A stretch of 64,000 nucleotides of DNA from Micromonospora echinospora (GTDB lineage Bacteria; Actinomycetota; Actinomycetes; Mycobacteriales; Micromonosporaceae). Each line of letters begins with the position of its first letter. The first letter of the stretch is position 1. Both the position numbers and the translations under genes were made by a program. Shown here in pieces: positions 37,449 to 45,837 of the stretch. The stretch is from NCBI RefSeq assembly GCF_014203425.1, contig NZ_JACHJC010000001.1:4738001-4802000 (forward strand). The letters are read 5' to 3'. Under the pieces are notes generated by a model that worked only from the letters and a program-made list of their open reading frames with translations, ran no database searches and had not been told where the DNA came from.

Positions 37449-37859
37449 CTGAGGTTCTTCCACCTGTCGTCCGTGGTTCCGGCGATCAACCACTTCGCAG
37501 CGTAATGACGGCTGCAAATCCAGGATCGCCGACATTCGATCGGTCGTTTACCAGCCGTGCCGGGGTGGCTCCGGTGCGTGCCTTCGCAAATCCGGCCCCG
37601 GCCCGCCCACCAGGGATGACGGCGCCGGGGAGCGTTGCGCCGCAACGAATCGACCCGTGGGCACGCTCTCCGCACCCGGCTCCGAGCCAGCCCAAAAGTG
37701 TGACGTACGCAACATCGGCAGCCGCATGCCCGACCCCCCGCCGGGCGGCGCCGGACCACATCCCGGGACACCTTTTAATGAGCCCTGTCTATATTGACGT
37801 AAGTCACAGGCGTGGACAGAATCCCAGCACCACCACCAGGACCCCTCCGGGAGGGCCCC
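37449..37859. other. Intergenic region between the repeat protein and the GDSL esterase
   Basis: A 411-bp divergent gap. No gene is supported; frames here have no family motifs. It holds the two divergent promoters. The stretch 37,771-37,805 is notably AT-richer and contains TATATT (37,790-37,795), a possible -10 for the esterase gene, but no clear -35. Confidence 0.4.
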
Positions 37860-38750
37860 ATGAACCGTCCCCGCCTGCCGCTGATGCGGACCGCCACCCG
37901 ACTTGCCGCGGTCGCCGCGGCCACCGCCGGCGTACTGCTCGCGGTCACCGCACCCGCCGTCGCCGCCGCGCCCACCGGGCGGTACGTGGCGCTCGGCGAC
38001 TCCTACACCTCCGCCCCGCTCGTGCCCACCCAGGTCGACCTGAACTGCCTGCGCTCCAACCGCAACTACCCGTCGCTGGTCGCGGCGTCCGCCGGCTCGT
38101 CGTCGTTCGCCGACGTGAGCTGCTCCGGGGCCACCACCGAGGACATCCTGTACGGCGGCGACGGCGCGCTGGGGATCGCGCTGCCGCCGCAGGTCAACGC
38201 GGTCACCTCCGGCACCACGCTGGTCACAGTCCAGATCGGCGGCAACGACATCGGCTTCTCCGGCATCATCGGCGACTGCGCCGAGGCGAGCGTGAGCAGT
38301 CCCCTCGGCTCGCCCTGCAAGGACCGGTTCACCGCGGGCGGCACCGACCAGTTGCGGGCCCGGGTCGCCGCCACCGCGCCGAAGGTGACAGCGGTGCTGC
38401 GGGCGGTCCGCCAGGCCGCGCCGAACGCGCGCGTGGTGGTGCTCGGCTACCCGGCGATCCTGCCCGACAGCGGGTACGGCTGCTGGCCGGTGGTGCCGAT
38501 CGCCTACCAGGACGTGCCGTACCTGCGTGGCGTCCAGAAGGCGCTCAACACGATGCTCGCCGACACCGCGGCGGCGGGCGGGGCGAGCTACGCCGACGTC
38601 TACACCCCGTCGATCGGCCGGGACGCGTGCAAGAGCAGCGGCACCCGCTGGGTGGAGGGGCTGGTGCCGCAGAACTCCGCCGCGCCGTTCCACCCGAACG
38701 CGCGGGGCGAGCAGGGCATGGCCACCGCCCTGCTGGCGCACCTGAACTGA
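37860..38750 (+). CDS. Secreted SGNH/GDSL esterase-lipase
   Basis: A 296-residue exported hydrolase with a cleavable signal peptide (to about residue 36, AVAAAP). SGNH blocks: block I RYVALGDSYTSAP with the nucleophile Ser, block II Gly in CSGATTEDIL, block III Asn in VQIGGNDIGFSG, block V Asp/His in APFHPNARG. Six Cys residues suggest disulfides, as in the Streptomyces scabies esterase and S. coelicolor lipase group. Acts outside the cell on esters or lipids; substrate unknown. A Pro/Gly-rich ribosome region (GGAGGGCCCC) precedes the ATG. A strong hairpin follows. Confidence 0.9.
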   Translation: MNRPRLPLMRTATRLAAVAAATAGVLLAVTAPAVAAAPTGRYVALGDSYTSAPLVPTQVDLNCLRSNRNYPSLVAASAGSSSFADVSCSGATTEDILYGGDGALGIALPPQVNAVTSGTTLVTVQIGGNDIGFSGIIGDCAEASVSSPLGSPCKDRFTAGGTDQLRARVAATAPKVTAVLRAVRQAAPNARVVVLGYPAILPDSGYGCWPVVPIAYQDVPYLRGVQKALNTMLADTAAAGGASYADVYTPSIGRDACKSSGTRWVEGLVPQNSAAPFHPNARGEQGMATALLAHLN

Positions 38751-38760
38751 CCCGGCCCGG

Positions 38761-38794
38761 GTGAGCCGGTCCCGCCGCGGCGGGACCGGCTCAC
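38761..38794. terminator. Perfect 34-nt palindrome terminator
   Basis: GTGAGCCGGTCCCGCC, two-base centre GC, then the complement. Sits between the convergent esterase and DUF1906 genes and can serve both. Confidence 0.85.
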
Positions 38795-38804
38795 GTCCCG
38801 CGGC

Positions 38805-40064
38805 TCAGACCCGGGTGATGCGGACCGCGTCGGCGACCACGTACCCGGTCCCGGCGCTCCAGCGGCTGACCCCGACCTTGTCGCCAGTCCCGGCGGCGAG
38901 CGTGAACACGCCGAGCGAGACCCAGCGTCCGCCGCCGGCGCGCTGGTCGACAGCCACCGTCCGGTTTCCGGTCGTGGTGACCACCAGGTACGGGGTGCGG
39001 TCGTTGTAGCCGCTGTCGGCCGGGTACCACACCGAGACCTCGTAGCTGCCCGTCACCGGCAGGGTCGCCCGGTACCAGGCGACATCGCTCGCCGCCGTCG
39101 GCGTGGCGAAGCGGTAGTCGGCGCCGTACCGCTGCCCGGAGTACGCCGAGGTGCCCCACGCCGCGCCGGCGGTGAACCCGCCCGCGGTGCCGTTGTCCAC
39201 TGTCACGCTCCACGGCGCGGGCGTCGCCGTGCCGGCCCGGACGTCGAGGTAGTTGCGGTCGATCTTCATGGTCACGCCGCCCCACGTCTCGGTGACGTCC
39301 CCGGCGTACTGGTGCAGGCGCTGCTGGTCGGCGTACCGGTCGTCGGCGCAGTACGCGCCCCCGTCGGTGTCCGCGACGCCGTTCCACCAGGCGATCCAGA
39401 TCTGGTCCAGACGCAGGTAGCGGGTGTCGTCGTAGGCGTCGCAGACGTCCTTGATACCGGACGAGCCGCTGGAGTACATGCCGGCGAGGTAGCCGCGCGT
39501 GTGCAGGCGCTCGACCCAGCCGGAGAGGAAGGAGAGCACCGCGGCCCGGCAGGAGGCGTTCGTCGGGTACTGCTCGATGTCGTTGTAGAGCGTGCTGCCG
39601 GCGCCGATGCCGAGCGCCGCCGCCGCGGCGACCGCGCTGTCCGCCGCGGTCCTGCCCTGCCCGCGGGCGGTGGCCGGGTCGGCGGACATCTTCGGCGTAC
39701 GGGTGCCGCACGGCGCCTGGTAGCCCAGCTCGATCGGGATCAGCCGCCAGCCCTTGCGGGTCTGGTCGGCCACCCAGGTCGCGGTCAGGTTGGGCTGGGC
39801 GCACGTGCGGCTGCCGCCGCTGATGTAGACGCCGACCGCGCGGTACGGCGACGCGGCAAGCCAGGCGTCCATCGCGGCCTGGGACGGCGCGGTGCAGGTG
39901 TCGAAGCCCTTGCCGGTGAAGGTGCCGGGCTGCGGGCCGACCGCTGCCGCGACGGCCGGCTCGGCGGTGCCTGTCGTCCCGGCGCGGGCCGGGACGGCCG
40001 GAGCCGGGAGGGTCGCGGCCGCGACCACGGCGAGCAGTGTCAGGGCCGTGGTGATCGCTCTCAT
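38805..40064 (-). CDS. Secreted DUF1906 glycoside-hydrolase-like protein with golvesin-like C-terminal domain
   Basis: A 419-residue exported protein. Signal peptide about 1-28, then a DUF1906 TIM-barrel-like domain (about 45-270): GKGFDTCTAPSQAAMDAWL, AVGVYISGGSRTC, STLYNDIEQYP and WIAWWNGVADT. The family is related to lysozyme-like GH25 enzymes and is found in secreted wall-active or glycan-active proteins. The C-terminal about 130 residues (VDNGTAGGFTAG to DAVRITRV) form a golvesin/xanthan-lyase-like beta domain that also ends the divergently encoded amidase. AGGAGG ribosome site before the ATG at 40,064; a longer frame upstream is rejected for that reason. Confidence 0.85.
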   Translation of the reverse strand: MRAITTALTLLAVVAAATLPAPAVPARAGTTGTAEPAVAAAVGPQPGTFTGKGFDTCTAPSQAAMDAWLAASPYRAVGVYISGGSRTCAQPNLTATWVADQTRKGWRLIPIELGYQAPCGTRTPKMSADPATARGQGRTAADSAVAAAAALGIGAGSTLYNDIEQYPTNASCRAAVLSFLSGWVERLHTRGYLAGMYSSGSSGIKDVCDAYDDTRYLRLDQIWIAWWNGVADTDGGAYCADDRYADQQRLHQYAGDVTETWGGVTMKIDRNYLDVRAGTATPAPWSVTVDNGTAGGFTAGAAWGTSAYSGQRYGADYRFATPTAASDVAWYRATLPVTGSYEVSVWYPADSGYNDRTPYLVVTTTGNRTVAVDQRAGGGRWVSLGVFTLAAGTGDKVGVSRWSAGTGYVVADAVRITRV

Positions 40065-40273
40065 CGGCGCCCCTCCTGTGAAGGATTCCCCGCCGGACGG
40101 CGAGACCTGGGCAGGATTTCTACCACGCATCGACGGTTGACGACAGATGGCCGTGGCGAAAGTTTTCACAATGGAAACGATCATTGAAGGGTATCGACAA
40201 GCACCCGGTGCCGGGATAGCGTGCCAACACTCACATGCGTCGATCAGTGAAGCGCCGTCACCCGAGGAGCGCC
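40065..40273. promoter_or_regulatory. Divergent promoter region of two secreted wall enzymes
   Basis: Contains the AT-richer stretch CGAAAGTTTTCACAATGGAAAC (40,156-40,177, shown here only in part as motif) with an imperfect inverted repeat GTTTTC/GGAAAC, and TTGACGACAG at 40,137 as a possible -35. CGAAA-N-TTTCG-like elements are known upstream of actinomycete secreted hydrolase genes. No gene is supported here. Confidence 0.35.
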
Positions 40274-40426
40274 ATGCCCACGTCACGATCCCCCCGTCTG
40301 CGACGCCGAGGTCTGCTCGGCGTACCCGCCCTGGTGGCCGCCGCGGTCACCGTGGCCGTCCGTCCCGGCGCGGCGCACGCGGCGCCGAAGGCCGAGTGCC
40401 TCGCCGACCTGCTCCGGGAGCAGTGA
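40274..40426 (+). CDS. Short Tat-type signal-peptide ORF before the amidase gene
   Basis: Fifty codons: RSPRLRRRGLLGVPALVAA carries a twin-arginine-like n-region and hydrophobic core, then RPGAAHAAPKAEC as a likely cleavage site, and the frame stops after LADLLREQ. A very good ribosome site (GAGGAGC) precedes the ATG. The stop TGA and the amidase ATG share one base (TGATG), so the two frames are translationally coupled. Either this is a separate exported micro-protein or a frameshift has detached the signal peptide from the amidase, which itself has no signal sequence. It is the best-supported translation start in this region. Confidence 0.6.
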   Translation: MPTSRSPRLRRRGLLGVPALVAAAVTVAVRPGAAHAAPKAECLADLLREQ

Positions 40427-41391
40427 TGGCCACCATTCCCTGGCTGGTGGACGTGCTGCGGGGCGCCGGCGTGCAGGTCGTGGTCGAGGGCGACTGGCTC
40501 AACCGGATGCGCTCCGGCTCGTTCGACCCGATCGGCGTGCTGTGGCACCACACCGCGGCCACGTCCAGCGCCACCAACCCGCACCCGGCGCTGAACATCT
40601 GCATCAACGGCCGGTCCGACCTGCCCGGCCCGCTCTGCCAGGCGCTCGTGGACTACCACGGCGTGTTCCACGTGATCTCGGCCGGCCGGTGCAACCACGC
40701 CGGCACCAGCGGCGGCAGCGGCCCGATCCCGGTCGGCGACGGCAACACCCTGATGATCGGGTGGGAGATCGACTACAACGGCGTCGACCAGCGGATGACC
40801 ACCGCCCAGTACAACGCGAGCATCGCCGCCACCGCCGCCGTGCTCAAGCGACTCGGCCGGGACTCCAGCTACGCCCGCGGGCACCGGGAGACCAGCACCA
40901 CCGGCAAGATCGACCCGTCCTTCATCGACCTGAACACGATGCGCGCCGACGTGGCCGCCAAGATGGCCGGCGGCGGCACCGGCTGGACGTCGATAGTGGA
41001 CAACGCCACGGCGGGCCGGTTCACCGCCAGCGCCAACTGGGGCACCTCGACGTACTCCGGGCAGCGCTACGGCGCCGACTACCGCTACGCGGACCCGGTC
41101 GCCGCGAGCGACGCGGCCTGGTACAAGTTCAACGTCCCGCGCACCGGCAACTACCGGGTCGAGGCGTGGTGGCCGGCGAACGCGGGCTACAACGCGGCCA
41201 CGCCGTACATCGTCGCCACCACCACCGGCAACAAGACGGTCACCGTCGACCAGCGGGCGACCGGCGGGCAGTGGCGCTCGCTCGGCACGTTCACGCTGCC
41301 GGCCGGGGACGCCAACCGGGTGGCGGTCAGCCGGTGGAGCTCCGCCGCCGGCCTGGTCATCGCCGACGCGGTCCGGTTGACCGAGGTCTGA
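40426..41391 (+). CDS. Peptidoglycan N-acetylmuramoyl-L-alanine amidase (PGRP-type) with golvesin-like domain
   Basis: A 321-residue protein. Residues about 1-180 form an amidase/PGRP domain: Zn-ligand His in GVLWHHTAATSS, conserved YHGVFHVISAGRCNHAG and the C-terminal YARGHRETSTTGKIDPSF with His. It would cut the amide between MurNAc and the stem peptide. Residues about 190-321 (VDNATAGRFTAS to DAVRLTEV) are the same beta domain as in the divergent DUF1906 protein. As read, the ORF has no signal peptide; the signal is in the overlapping ORF just upstream, in another frame. The longer in-frame extension from 40,147 is Arg-rich and not credible. Confidence 0.87.
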   Translation: MATIPWLVDVLRGAGVQVVVEGDWLNRMRSGSFDPIGVLWHHTAATSSATNPHPALNICINGRSDLPGPLCQALVDYHGVFHVISAGRCNHAGTSGGSGPIPVGDGNTLMIGWEIDYNGVDQRMTTAQYNASIAATAAVLKRLGRDSSYARGHRETSTTGKIDPSFIDLNTMRADVAAKMAGGGTGWTSIVDNATAGRFTASANWGTSTYSGQRYGADYRYADPVAASDAAWYKFNVPRTGNYRVEAWWPANAGYNAATPYIVATTTGNKTVTVDQRATGGQWRSLGTFTLPAGDANRVAVSRWSSAAGLVIADAVRLTEV

Positions 41392-41401
41392 CCCGGGCGT
41401 A

Positions 41402-41438
41402 CGGACGCGGCCCGGTGGCGTCCACCCGGCCGCGTCCG
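41402..41438. terminator. Bidirectional hairpin, amidase / epoxide hydrolase
   Basis: Eleven-bp perfect stem (CGGACGCGGCC and complement), extended by further pairs around a small mismatch, between convergent stops. Confidence 0.7.
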
Positions 41439-41446
41439 GTCGTCGG

Positions 41447-42676
41447 TCAGCGCAGTGACCGGAAGGCCGCCCGCATCTCCTGCGCGAACAACTCCGGCTG
41501 CTCCCAGGCGGCGAAGTGCCCACCCCGGTCCAGCTGGTTGTAGTGGATCAGGTTCGGGTACGCCCGCTCCGCCCAGCTTCGCGGCGCGAGCAGGATCTCC
41601 TCCGGGAACTGGCTCACCGCGGCCGGCACCTGCACACCCTTCGCGGCGAAGAACGACAGCGCGTTCTGCGCGTACAGCCGGGCCGAGGACACGCCGGTGT
41701 TGGTCAGCCAGTAGAGCGTGACGTTGTCCAGGATGTCGTCGCGGCTCAGGCCGCCGGGGCGACCGGCGAAGGCGGCGCAGATCAGGTCCAGGCTGGCCGC
41801 GTCGTGGTCGAGCATGAACGTCGCCAGCCCGGCCGGCGAGTCGGCGAGCGCCGTCAGCGTCTCCGGACGGGTCGTCATCATCAGCGCGTACGCGGAGTGC
41901 TTCCAGAAGAAGTCGATCCGCTCGCAGGCGGCCCGCTCCTCGTCCGAGAGCCCGGCCGGCAACTCCGCGAGGGGGTTGTTCACGCCGGTGATGCCGCGCT
42001 GCAGCAACGCGTCGATGTCCGGCGGCACCACGCAGGGCATGTTGGTGTGGATGCCGGCCAGTTCCGGCGGCGCCTGCACGCCGAGCATGTCGGTGATCAG
42101 CGCGCCCCAGTCGCCGCCCTGGGCCACGAACCGGGTGTAGCCCAGCCGCCGCATCAGCTCGGTCCAGGCGCGGGCGATGTGCTGCGGGTCCCAGCCGGGC
42201 CCGTCCGGCTTGCCGGAGAAGCCGTAGCCGGGCATCGACGGGATGACCAGGTGGAACGCGTCCGAGGCGCGGCCGCCGTGCGCGGTCGGGTCGGTGAGCG
42301 GACCGATGATCTTCAGCTGCTCGATCACCGACCCCGGCCACCCGTGGGTGACGATCAGCGGCAGCGCGTCGTCGTGCCGGGACCGGACGTGGATGAAGTG
42401 GATGTCCAGGCCGTCGATCTCGGTGACGAAGTTCGGCAGGGCGTTGAGCCGCGCCTCGACCTTGCGCCAGTCGTACTCGGTCGCCCAGTACCGGGCCAGC
42501 GCCTGGCTGGTCTCCAGCGGCACGCCCTGGGACTGGTCGTCCACTGTCTGCCGCTCCGGCCACCGGGTGGCCGCGAGCCGGGTCCGCAGGTCCTGCAGGT
42601 CCGCCTCCGGCAAGTCGACGCGGAACTCGCGGATGTCGGTGCCGGTACGCGTCGGCGTCAGGGTCTTGACGGCCAC
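41447..42676 (-). CDS. Epoxide hydrolase (EHN plus alpha/beta-hydrolase)
   Basis: A 409-residue enzyme. The N-terminal EHN domain (about 12-125, IREFRVDLPEADLQDLRTRL) precedes the alpha/beta-hydrolase core with oxyanion-hole HGWPGS, nucleophile Asp in AQGGDWGALI, and a C-terminal His in GGHFAAWEQPELF. Soluble, no signal peptide, about the usual length for microsomal-type bacterial epoxide hydrolases. Opens epoxides to diols; natural substrate unknown. GTG start with a strong GGAGGAC ribosome site. Monocistronic; no link to the clusters on either side is apparent. Confidence 0.93.
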   Translation of the reverse strand: MAVKTLTPTRTGTDIREFRVDLPEADLQDLRTRLAATRWPERQTVDDQSQGVPLETSQALARYWATEYDWRKVEARLNALPNFVTEIDGLDIHFIHVRSRHDDALPLIVTHGWPGSVIEQLKIIGPLTDPTAHGGRASDAFHLVIPSMPGYGFSGKPDGPGWDPQHIARAWTELMRRLGYTRFVAQGGDWGALITDMLGVQAPPELAGIHTNMPCVVPPDIDALLQRGITGVNNPLAELPAGLSDEERAACERIDFFWKHSAYALMMTTRPETLTALADSPAGLATFMLDHDAASLDLICAAFAGRPGGLSRDDILDNVTLYWLTNTGVSSARLYAQNALSFFAAKGVQVPAAVSQFPEEILLAPRSWAERAYPNLIHYNQLDRGGHFAAWEQPELFAQEMRAAFRSLR

Positions 42677-42698
42677 GGGCTGTCCTCCTCGGGTCGGG

Positions 42699-42877
42699 TC
42701 AGGGACCGAACGTGAAGACGTACGCGCGGAGACCGGGCCGCTCGGCGCGCAGGGTGAGCCGGTGCTCCCCCGGCGGCGCGCCGTCGACCAGCCGGATCAT
42801 GGCCGCCCGGTCGGCGGACGCCTATCGGGCGGCAGCCGGGTCGCCACGGCAGGGCCGTCACGCGATGCGCCGGTCAT
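42699..42877 (-). pseudogene. Remnant of a deleted gene
   Basis: On the minus strand a well-placed ribosome site (GGAAGGGAG) precedes ATG at 42,877 and a 26-codon frame (MTGASRDGPAVATRLPPD...) whose TGA overlaps an ATG of a second 33-codon frame ending RAERPGLRAYVFTFGP. The second piece looks like the C-terminal end of a beta-rich protein and the first like the beginning of a normal gene. I read this as a gene that has lost its middle by deletion. The remaining bases 42,878-43,041 hold no gene. Confidence 0.4.
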
Positions 42878-43041
42878 GCCCGGCTCCCTTCCTCGGCGGT
42901 CCGGCGGCGGTTACCCGGACGGCACGGCTTCGAACGGCCGCCCGCCGGATCCGCGCGGCGTTTGCCGACGGCCCGGCGGGGTAGGACGCTGCGCCGCCCG
43001 AGGGCGGGCCGTGCAGGCGGCGAGGGCGGCGCGGAGGGTCG

Positions 43042-45267
43042 ATGACGGCTGGACCAGGGCGAGCGCAGGCCCCGTCGGGCGAGGTGGTGGAGCTGCGGGT
43101 GCACGGCGTCTCCTCGGCCGGCGCCGCCGAGGTGCTGGACCGGCCGCTGGTACGGCAGGTGGCGGGCGACCGCAGCGCCGGCTTCTACCGTCCCCGTCCC
43201 GGCCTGTCCGACGAGCGCGGCACGGGCGGCGTGACGCTGGAGGCGTACCGGTGGAGCGACCTGCCCTCCGGCACCGCGCTGCGGACCCTGTCGCTGCTGT
43301 TCCTGTTTCCGTTCATGCTGATCAACGTGGCCGTGTGGATGCGTCCGGGCGACGCGCTCGGCGGCGCGGTGGTACGGGCGCTGTGCCGGGTGCTGGGGCT
43401 GAGCCTGACCTCGCTGTACGTGCTCGCCGGCGCCGGGGTCGCGCTGGACCTGGTGGCCTGGCAGTGCCTGTCCTCCCCGGCCTGCCTGTCCGACCGCGAA
43501 TGGCTGTCCTGGCTGGGCGGCCGGCCGGTGGGCCTGCGGCTCGTGGTGCTGGCGCTGGTTCCGTCCGCCGCGGTGAGCCTGCTCTGGTGGGGCGCCCGGC
43601 GGCCGGGCCGCTCGTTCACCGCGTTCCGGGCGCCGGAGCGGGCGTCCGCCGGTCCACCGTTGAGCACGATCGGGCAGTGGGACACCGAGCCGCTGATGGG
43701 CCGGCTGCGTTCGATCCACATCGCGGCGGCCTTCGCCACCCTCGACGGCAGCCTCCTCGCCGCCCGGGCCGCGCAGGGCGTCCCGCCCGCCGTGGCGGCG
43801 CTGCTGGCGGTGACCGGCGCGGTCCTGCTCGCCTGCGTGGTCCTGGTCTGCGTGCCGCCGCTCGTCGACCGGGCGCCCGGCGACCCGCGACGCGACCGGA
43901 TCGCCCGGGCGCTGCGCGCCACCGCGATCGCCCTCACCGTCGCGGTGGCCGGCCACCTGCTGTTCGCCCCCGCCCGCTGGCGTGCCGACGGTGGCCTGCC
44001 CGGTTACGGCTCGATCCTGACCTGGCTGCTGGTGACGCACGCCGTGCTGCTGGGCGCGCTGGGCGTCGTGCTGCTCTGGCACCGCCTGCGGGCACGCGGT
44101 CACCAGCCGCCCAACGGACTCGGCGCGCTCGTGGTCGCGGCGGCGGCGGGTGGGCTCGCTGTCGCGTACTCCGCCGAACTGGTCCAGCGCGCCGCCGACC
44201 TGCTGGACCGGGGCAGGTCCCCGGCGGACGCCCTGCCGGGTCCGGCGCGCGCGTACGACTGGGCGATCTACGGCTTCTTCCGGGCGTTGCTGGTCACGCT
44301 GGTGGCCGCCGCCGTGGTGGCGCTGGTCTCCCGGCGCGGCCGGACACGGGCCGCCCAGGCGGTGGTGGAGCGCGACTTCCCGGCTCCACCGGCCGAGGCG
44401 GCGCCCCGGCTGCGGCAGGTCCGGGCGGCGATCGTCCGGGCCCGGTTCACCGACCTGCTGGTGCCGTTGGCGGTCCTGTTCGCGATCATGGCCGGGGCGG
44501 GCGCGGCGACCACCGCGATGGCGTTGCTTCGCCCCGACCCGGGTGAGGCGCTGCAACGCCGGACGCACGTACCGGCCGAACTGGTCATGTTCGGCATCGA
44601 GGTGGGCGGTGTGGCGCTCTCGGCGGCGGTGCTCGCCGTGGTGGTCGCCGCTGTCTTCGCCTACCGCAGTCCCGGGTTCCGGCGCCACGTCGGCGTGCTC
44701 TTCGACCTCGCGACGTTCTGGCCCCGGTCCGCGCATCCGTTCGCGCCGCCCTGCTACGCCGAGCGGGCCGTGCCGGAACTGGCCCGGCGCATCACGTTCC
44801 TGGTGCAGAGCGGCAACGGCGTGCTGCTCGCCGGGTACAGCCACGGCTCGGTGCTGGTCGCCGCCACCGTCCTGCAACTGCCCGCCGAGATCAGCGCGCG
44901 GGTCGCGCTGCTCACCTACAGCTCCCCGTTGCGCCGGCTCTACGCCCGGCTGTTCCCCGCCTACGTCGGCGACGAGATGCTGTGCGGCATCGGCGGCCGG
45001 GTCGGCTGGCGCTGGCTCAACCTGTGGCGGGACACCGACGCGGTGGGCGGATGGATCTTCTCCCCGCACCGCGCCGACGAGCCGGCCGGTATCACCGGCC
45101 CGGCGGCCACGGTGGACCGCCGGCTGCGGGATCCGGACGGCCTGGTCGCCCCGCCCGGGGACAGCGTCCCGCCGCCGATCAAGGGGCACTGGCCGGCCGA
45201 GTCCGACCAGGCGTACGGCGCCGCGGTGCGGGATCTGGCCGCTCGCCTGCGCGCCGCCGCGCCGTGA
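43042..45267 (+). CDS. Large integral membrane protein with lipase-like GYSHGS motif
   Basis: A 741-residue protein not assigned to a named family by me. It begins with a soluble segment (EVVELRVHGVSSAGAAEVL), has about ten hydrophobic segments between residues 75 and 545, and ends in a soluble domain of about 170 residues that contains GVLLAGYSHGSVLVAATV, a G-x-S-x-G nucleophile elbow in a typical alpha/beta-hydrolase strand-turn-helix setting. A possible Asp/His partner occurs later (WRDTD, IKGHWP). This suggests a membrane-bound hydrolase, perhaps acting on lipids. Stands alone, GGAGGG ribosome site, convergent with the GNAT gene. Confidence 0.8.
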   Translation: MTAGPGRAQAPSGEVVELRVHGVSSAGAAEVLDRPLVRQVAGDRSAGFYRPRPGLSDERGTGGVTLEAYRWSDLPSGTALRTLSLLFLFPFMLINVAVWMRPGDALGGAVVRALCRVLGLSLTSLYVLAGAGVALDLVAWQCLSSPACLSDREWLSWLGGRPVGLRLVVLALVPSAAVSLLWWGARRPGRSFTAFRAPERASAGPPLSTIGQWDTEPLMGRLRSIHIAAAFATLDGSLLAARAAQGVPPAVAALLAVTGAVLLACVVLVCVPPLVDRAPGDPRRDRIARALRATAIALTVAVAGHLLFAPARWRADGGLPGYGSILTWLLVTHAVLLGALGVVLLWHRLRARGHQPPNGLGALVVAAAAGGLAVAYSAELVQRAADLLDRGRSPADALPGPARAYDWAIYGFFRALLVTLVAAAVVALVSRRGRTRAAQAVVERDFPAPPAEAAPRLRQVRAAIVRARFTDLLVPLAVLFAIMAGAGAATTAMALLRPDPGEALQRRTHVPAELVMFGIEVGGVALSAAVLAVVVAAVFAYRSPGFRRHVGVLFDLATFWPRSAHPFAPPCYAERAVPELARRITFLVQSGNGVLLAGYSHGSVLVAATVLQLPAEISARVALLTYSSPLRRLYARLFPAYVGDEMLCGIGGRVGWRWLNLWRDTDAVGGWIFSPHRADEPAGITGPAATVDRRLRDPDGLVAPPGDSVPPPIKGHWPAESDQAYGAAVRDLAARLRAAAP

Positions 45268-45288
45268 CCGGCGCGCCGGTCACGGCGC
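45259..45288. terminator. Perfect 30-bp palindrome covering both convergent stop codons
   Basis: GCGCCGTGACCGGCG and its complement without interruption. The stop codons of the membrane protein (45,265-45,267) and of the acyltransferase (45,280-45,282) both lie within it, so termination structure and gene ends coincide. Confidence 0.75.
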
Positions 45289-45837
45289 CGGATGGTCCGC
45301 CTCGAACCGTTCCCGGGTCAGGAATGCCAGCCGGGCCCGCTTGTCCGGCATGTCGATCTCGTCGCCGAGCGTGAAGCCCTCGATCCGCAGCCGGCGCAGC
45401 ATCGCGTCGTTTCGCACGTCCGGTTCGAGCACGATCCGTCGCGCGGCCGGGTCGCGCAGCAGGAACCGCATCAGGGCCGGGAAGACGGCGCTGGTCACGC
45501 CGCGCGGATACCGCCGGGGCGGATCGAGCAGCAGGTGCGCGCCCACGTCGCCGGGGCGCACCGGATACCGCTCGCCGACCGGGTCCGCCTCCGGCTGGTA
45601 GGTCTGGAACAGCCCGATCGGCTCGCCGTCGAGCCGGATCAGGTACGCGTGGTGGGTGTCCAGCCCGTCGACGAACGCGTAGATCTCGCGTACCTGGTCG
45701 ACTGTGTGCGAGCCCATGCCCCAGAACCGGTTGCGGGGCCGGATCACCCAGCCGTGCAGCAGTTCGGCGTCCCGGTCGGGGCGGACCGGCTCCAGCGCCA
45801 GCTCGCCGAGGCCGGGGATCGGCTCCAGGTGGATCAC
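45280..45837 (-). CDS. GNAT acyltransferase of the siderophore locus (IucB/DesH-like)
   Basis: A 185-residue N-acyltransferase of the siderophore acetyltransferase type: LEPVRPDRDAELLHGWVI, HTVDQVREIYAFVDG, GDVGAHLLLDPPRRYPRGVTSAVFPALMRFLL and VLEPDVRNDAMLRRLRIEGF, very similar in layout to DesC encoded at 50,965. GTG start, GTGA overlap with the penicillin-acylase gene, and divergent from desABCD across an iron-box region. In some Streptomyces des loci an extra acyltransferase (desH) and a penicillin amidase (desG) accompany desABCD and are linked to acyl-modified ferrioxamines; the same pair appears here. Acyl donor unknown. Confidence 0.82.
   Translation of the reverse strand: MIHLEPIPGLGELALEPVRPDRDAELLHGWVIRPRNRFWGMGSHTVDQVREIYAFVDGLDTHHAYLIRLDGEPIGLFQTYQPEADPVGERYPVRPGDVGAHLLLDPPRRYPRGVTSAVFPALMRFLLRDPAARRIVLEPDVRNDAMLRRLRIEGFTLGDEIDMPDKRARLAFLTRERFEADHPAP

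Noticed and set aside
40147..40425. N-terminal extension of the amidase in its own frame
   Set aside because: Arg/Pro-rich sequence without signal peptide and without ribosome site; the overlapping signal ORF is far better supported.
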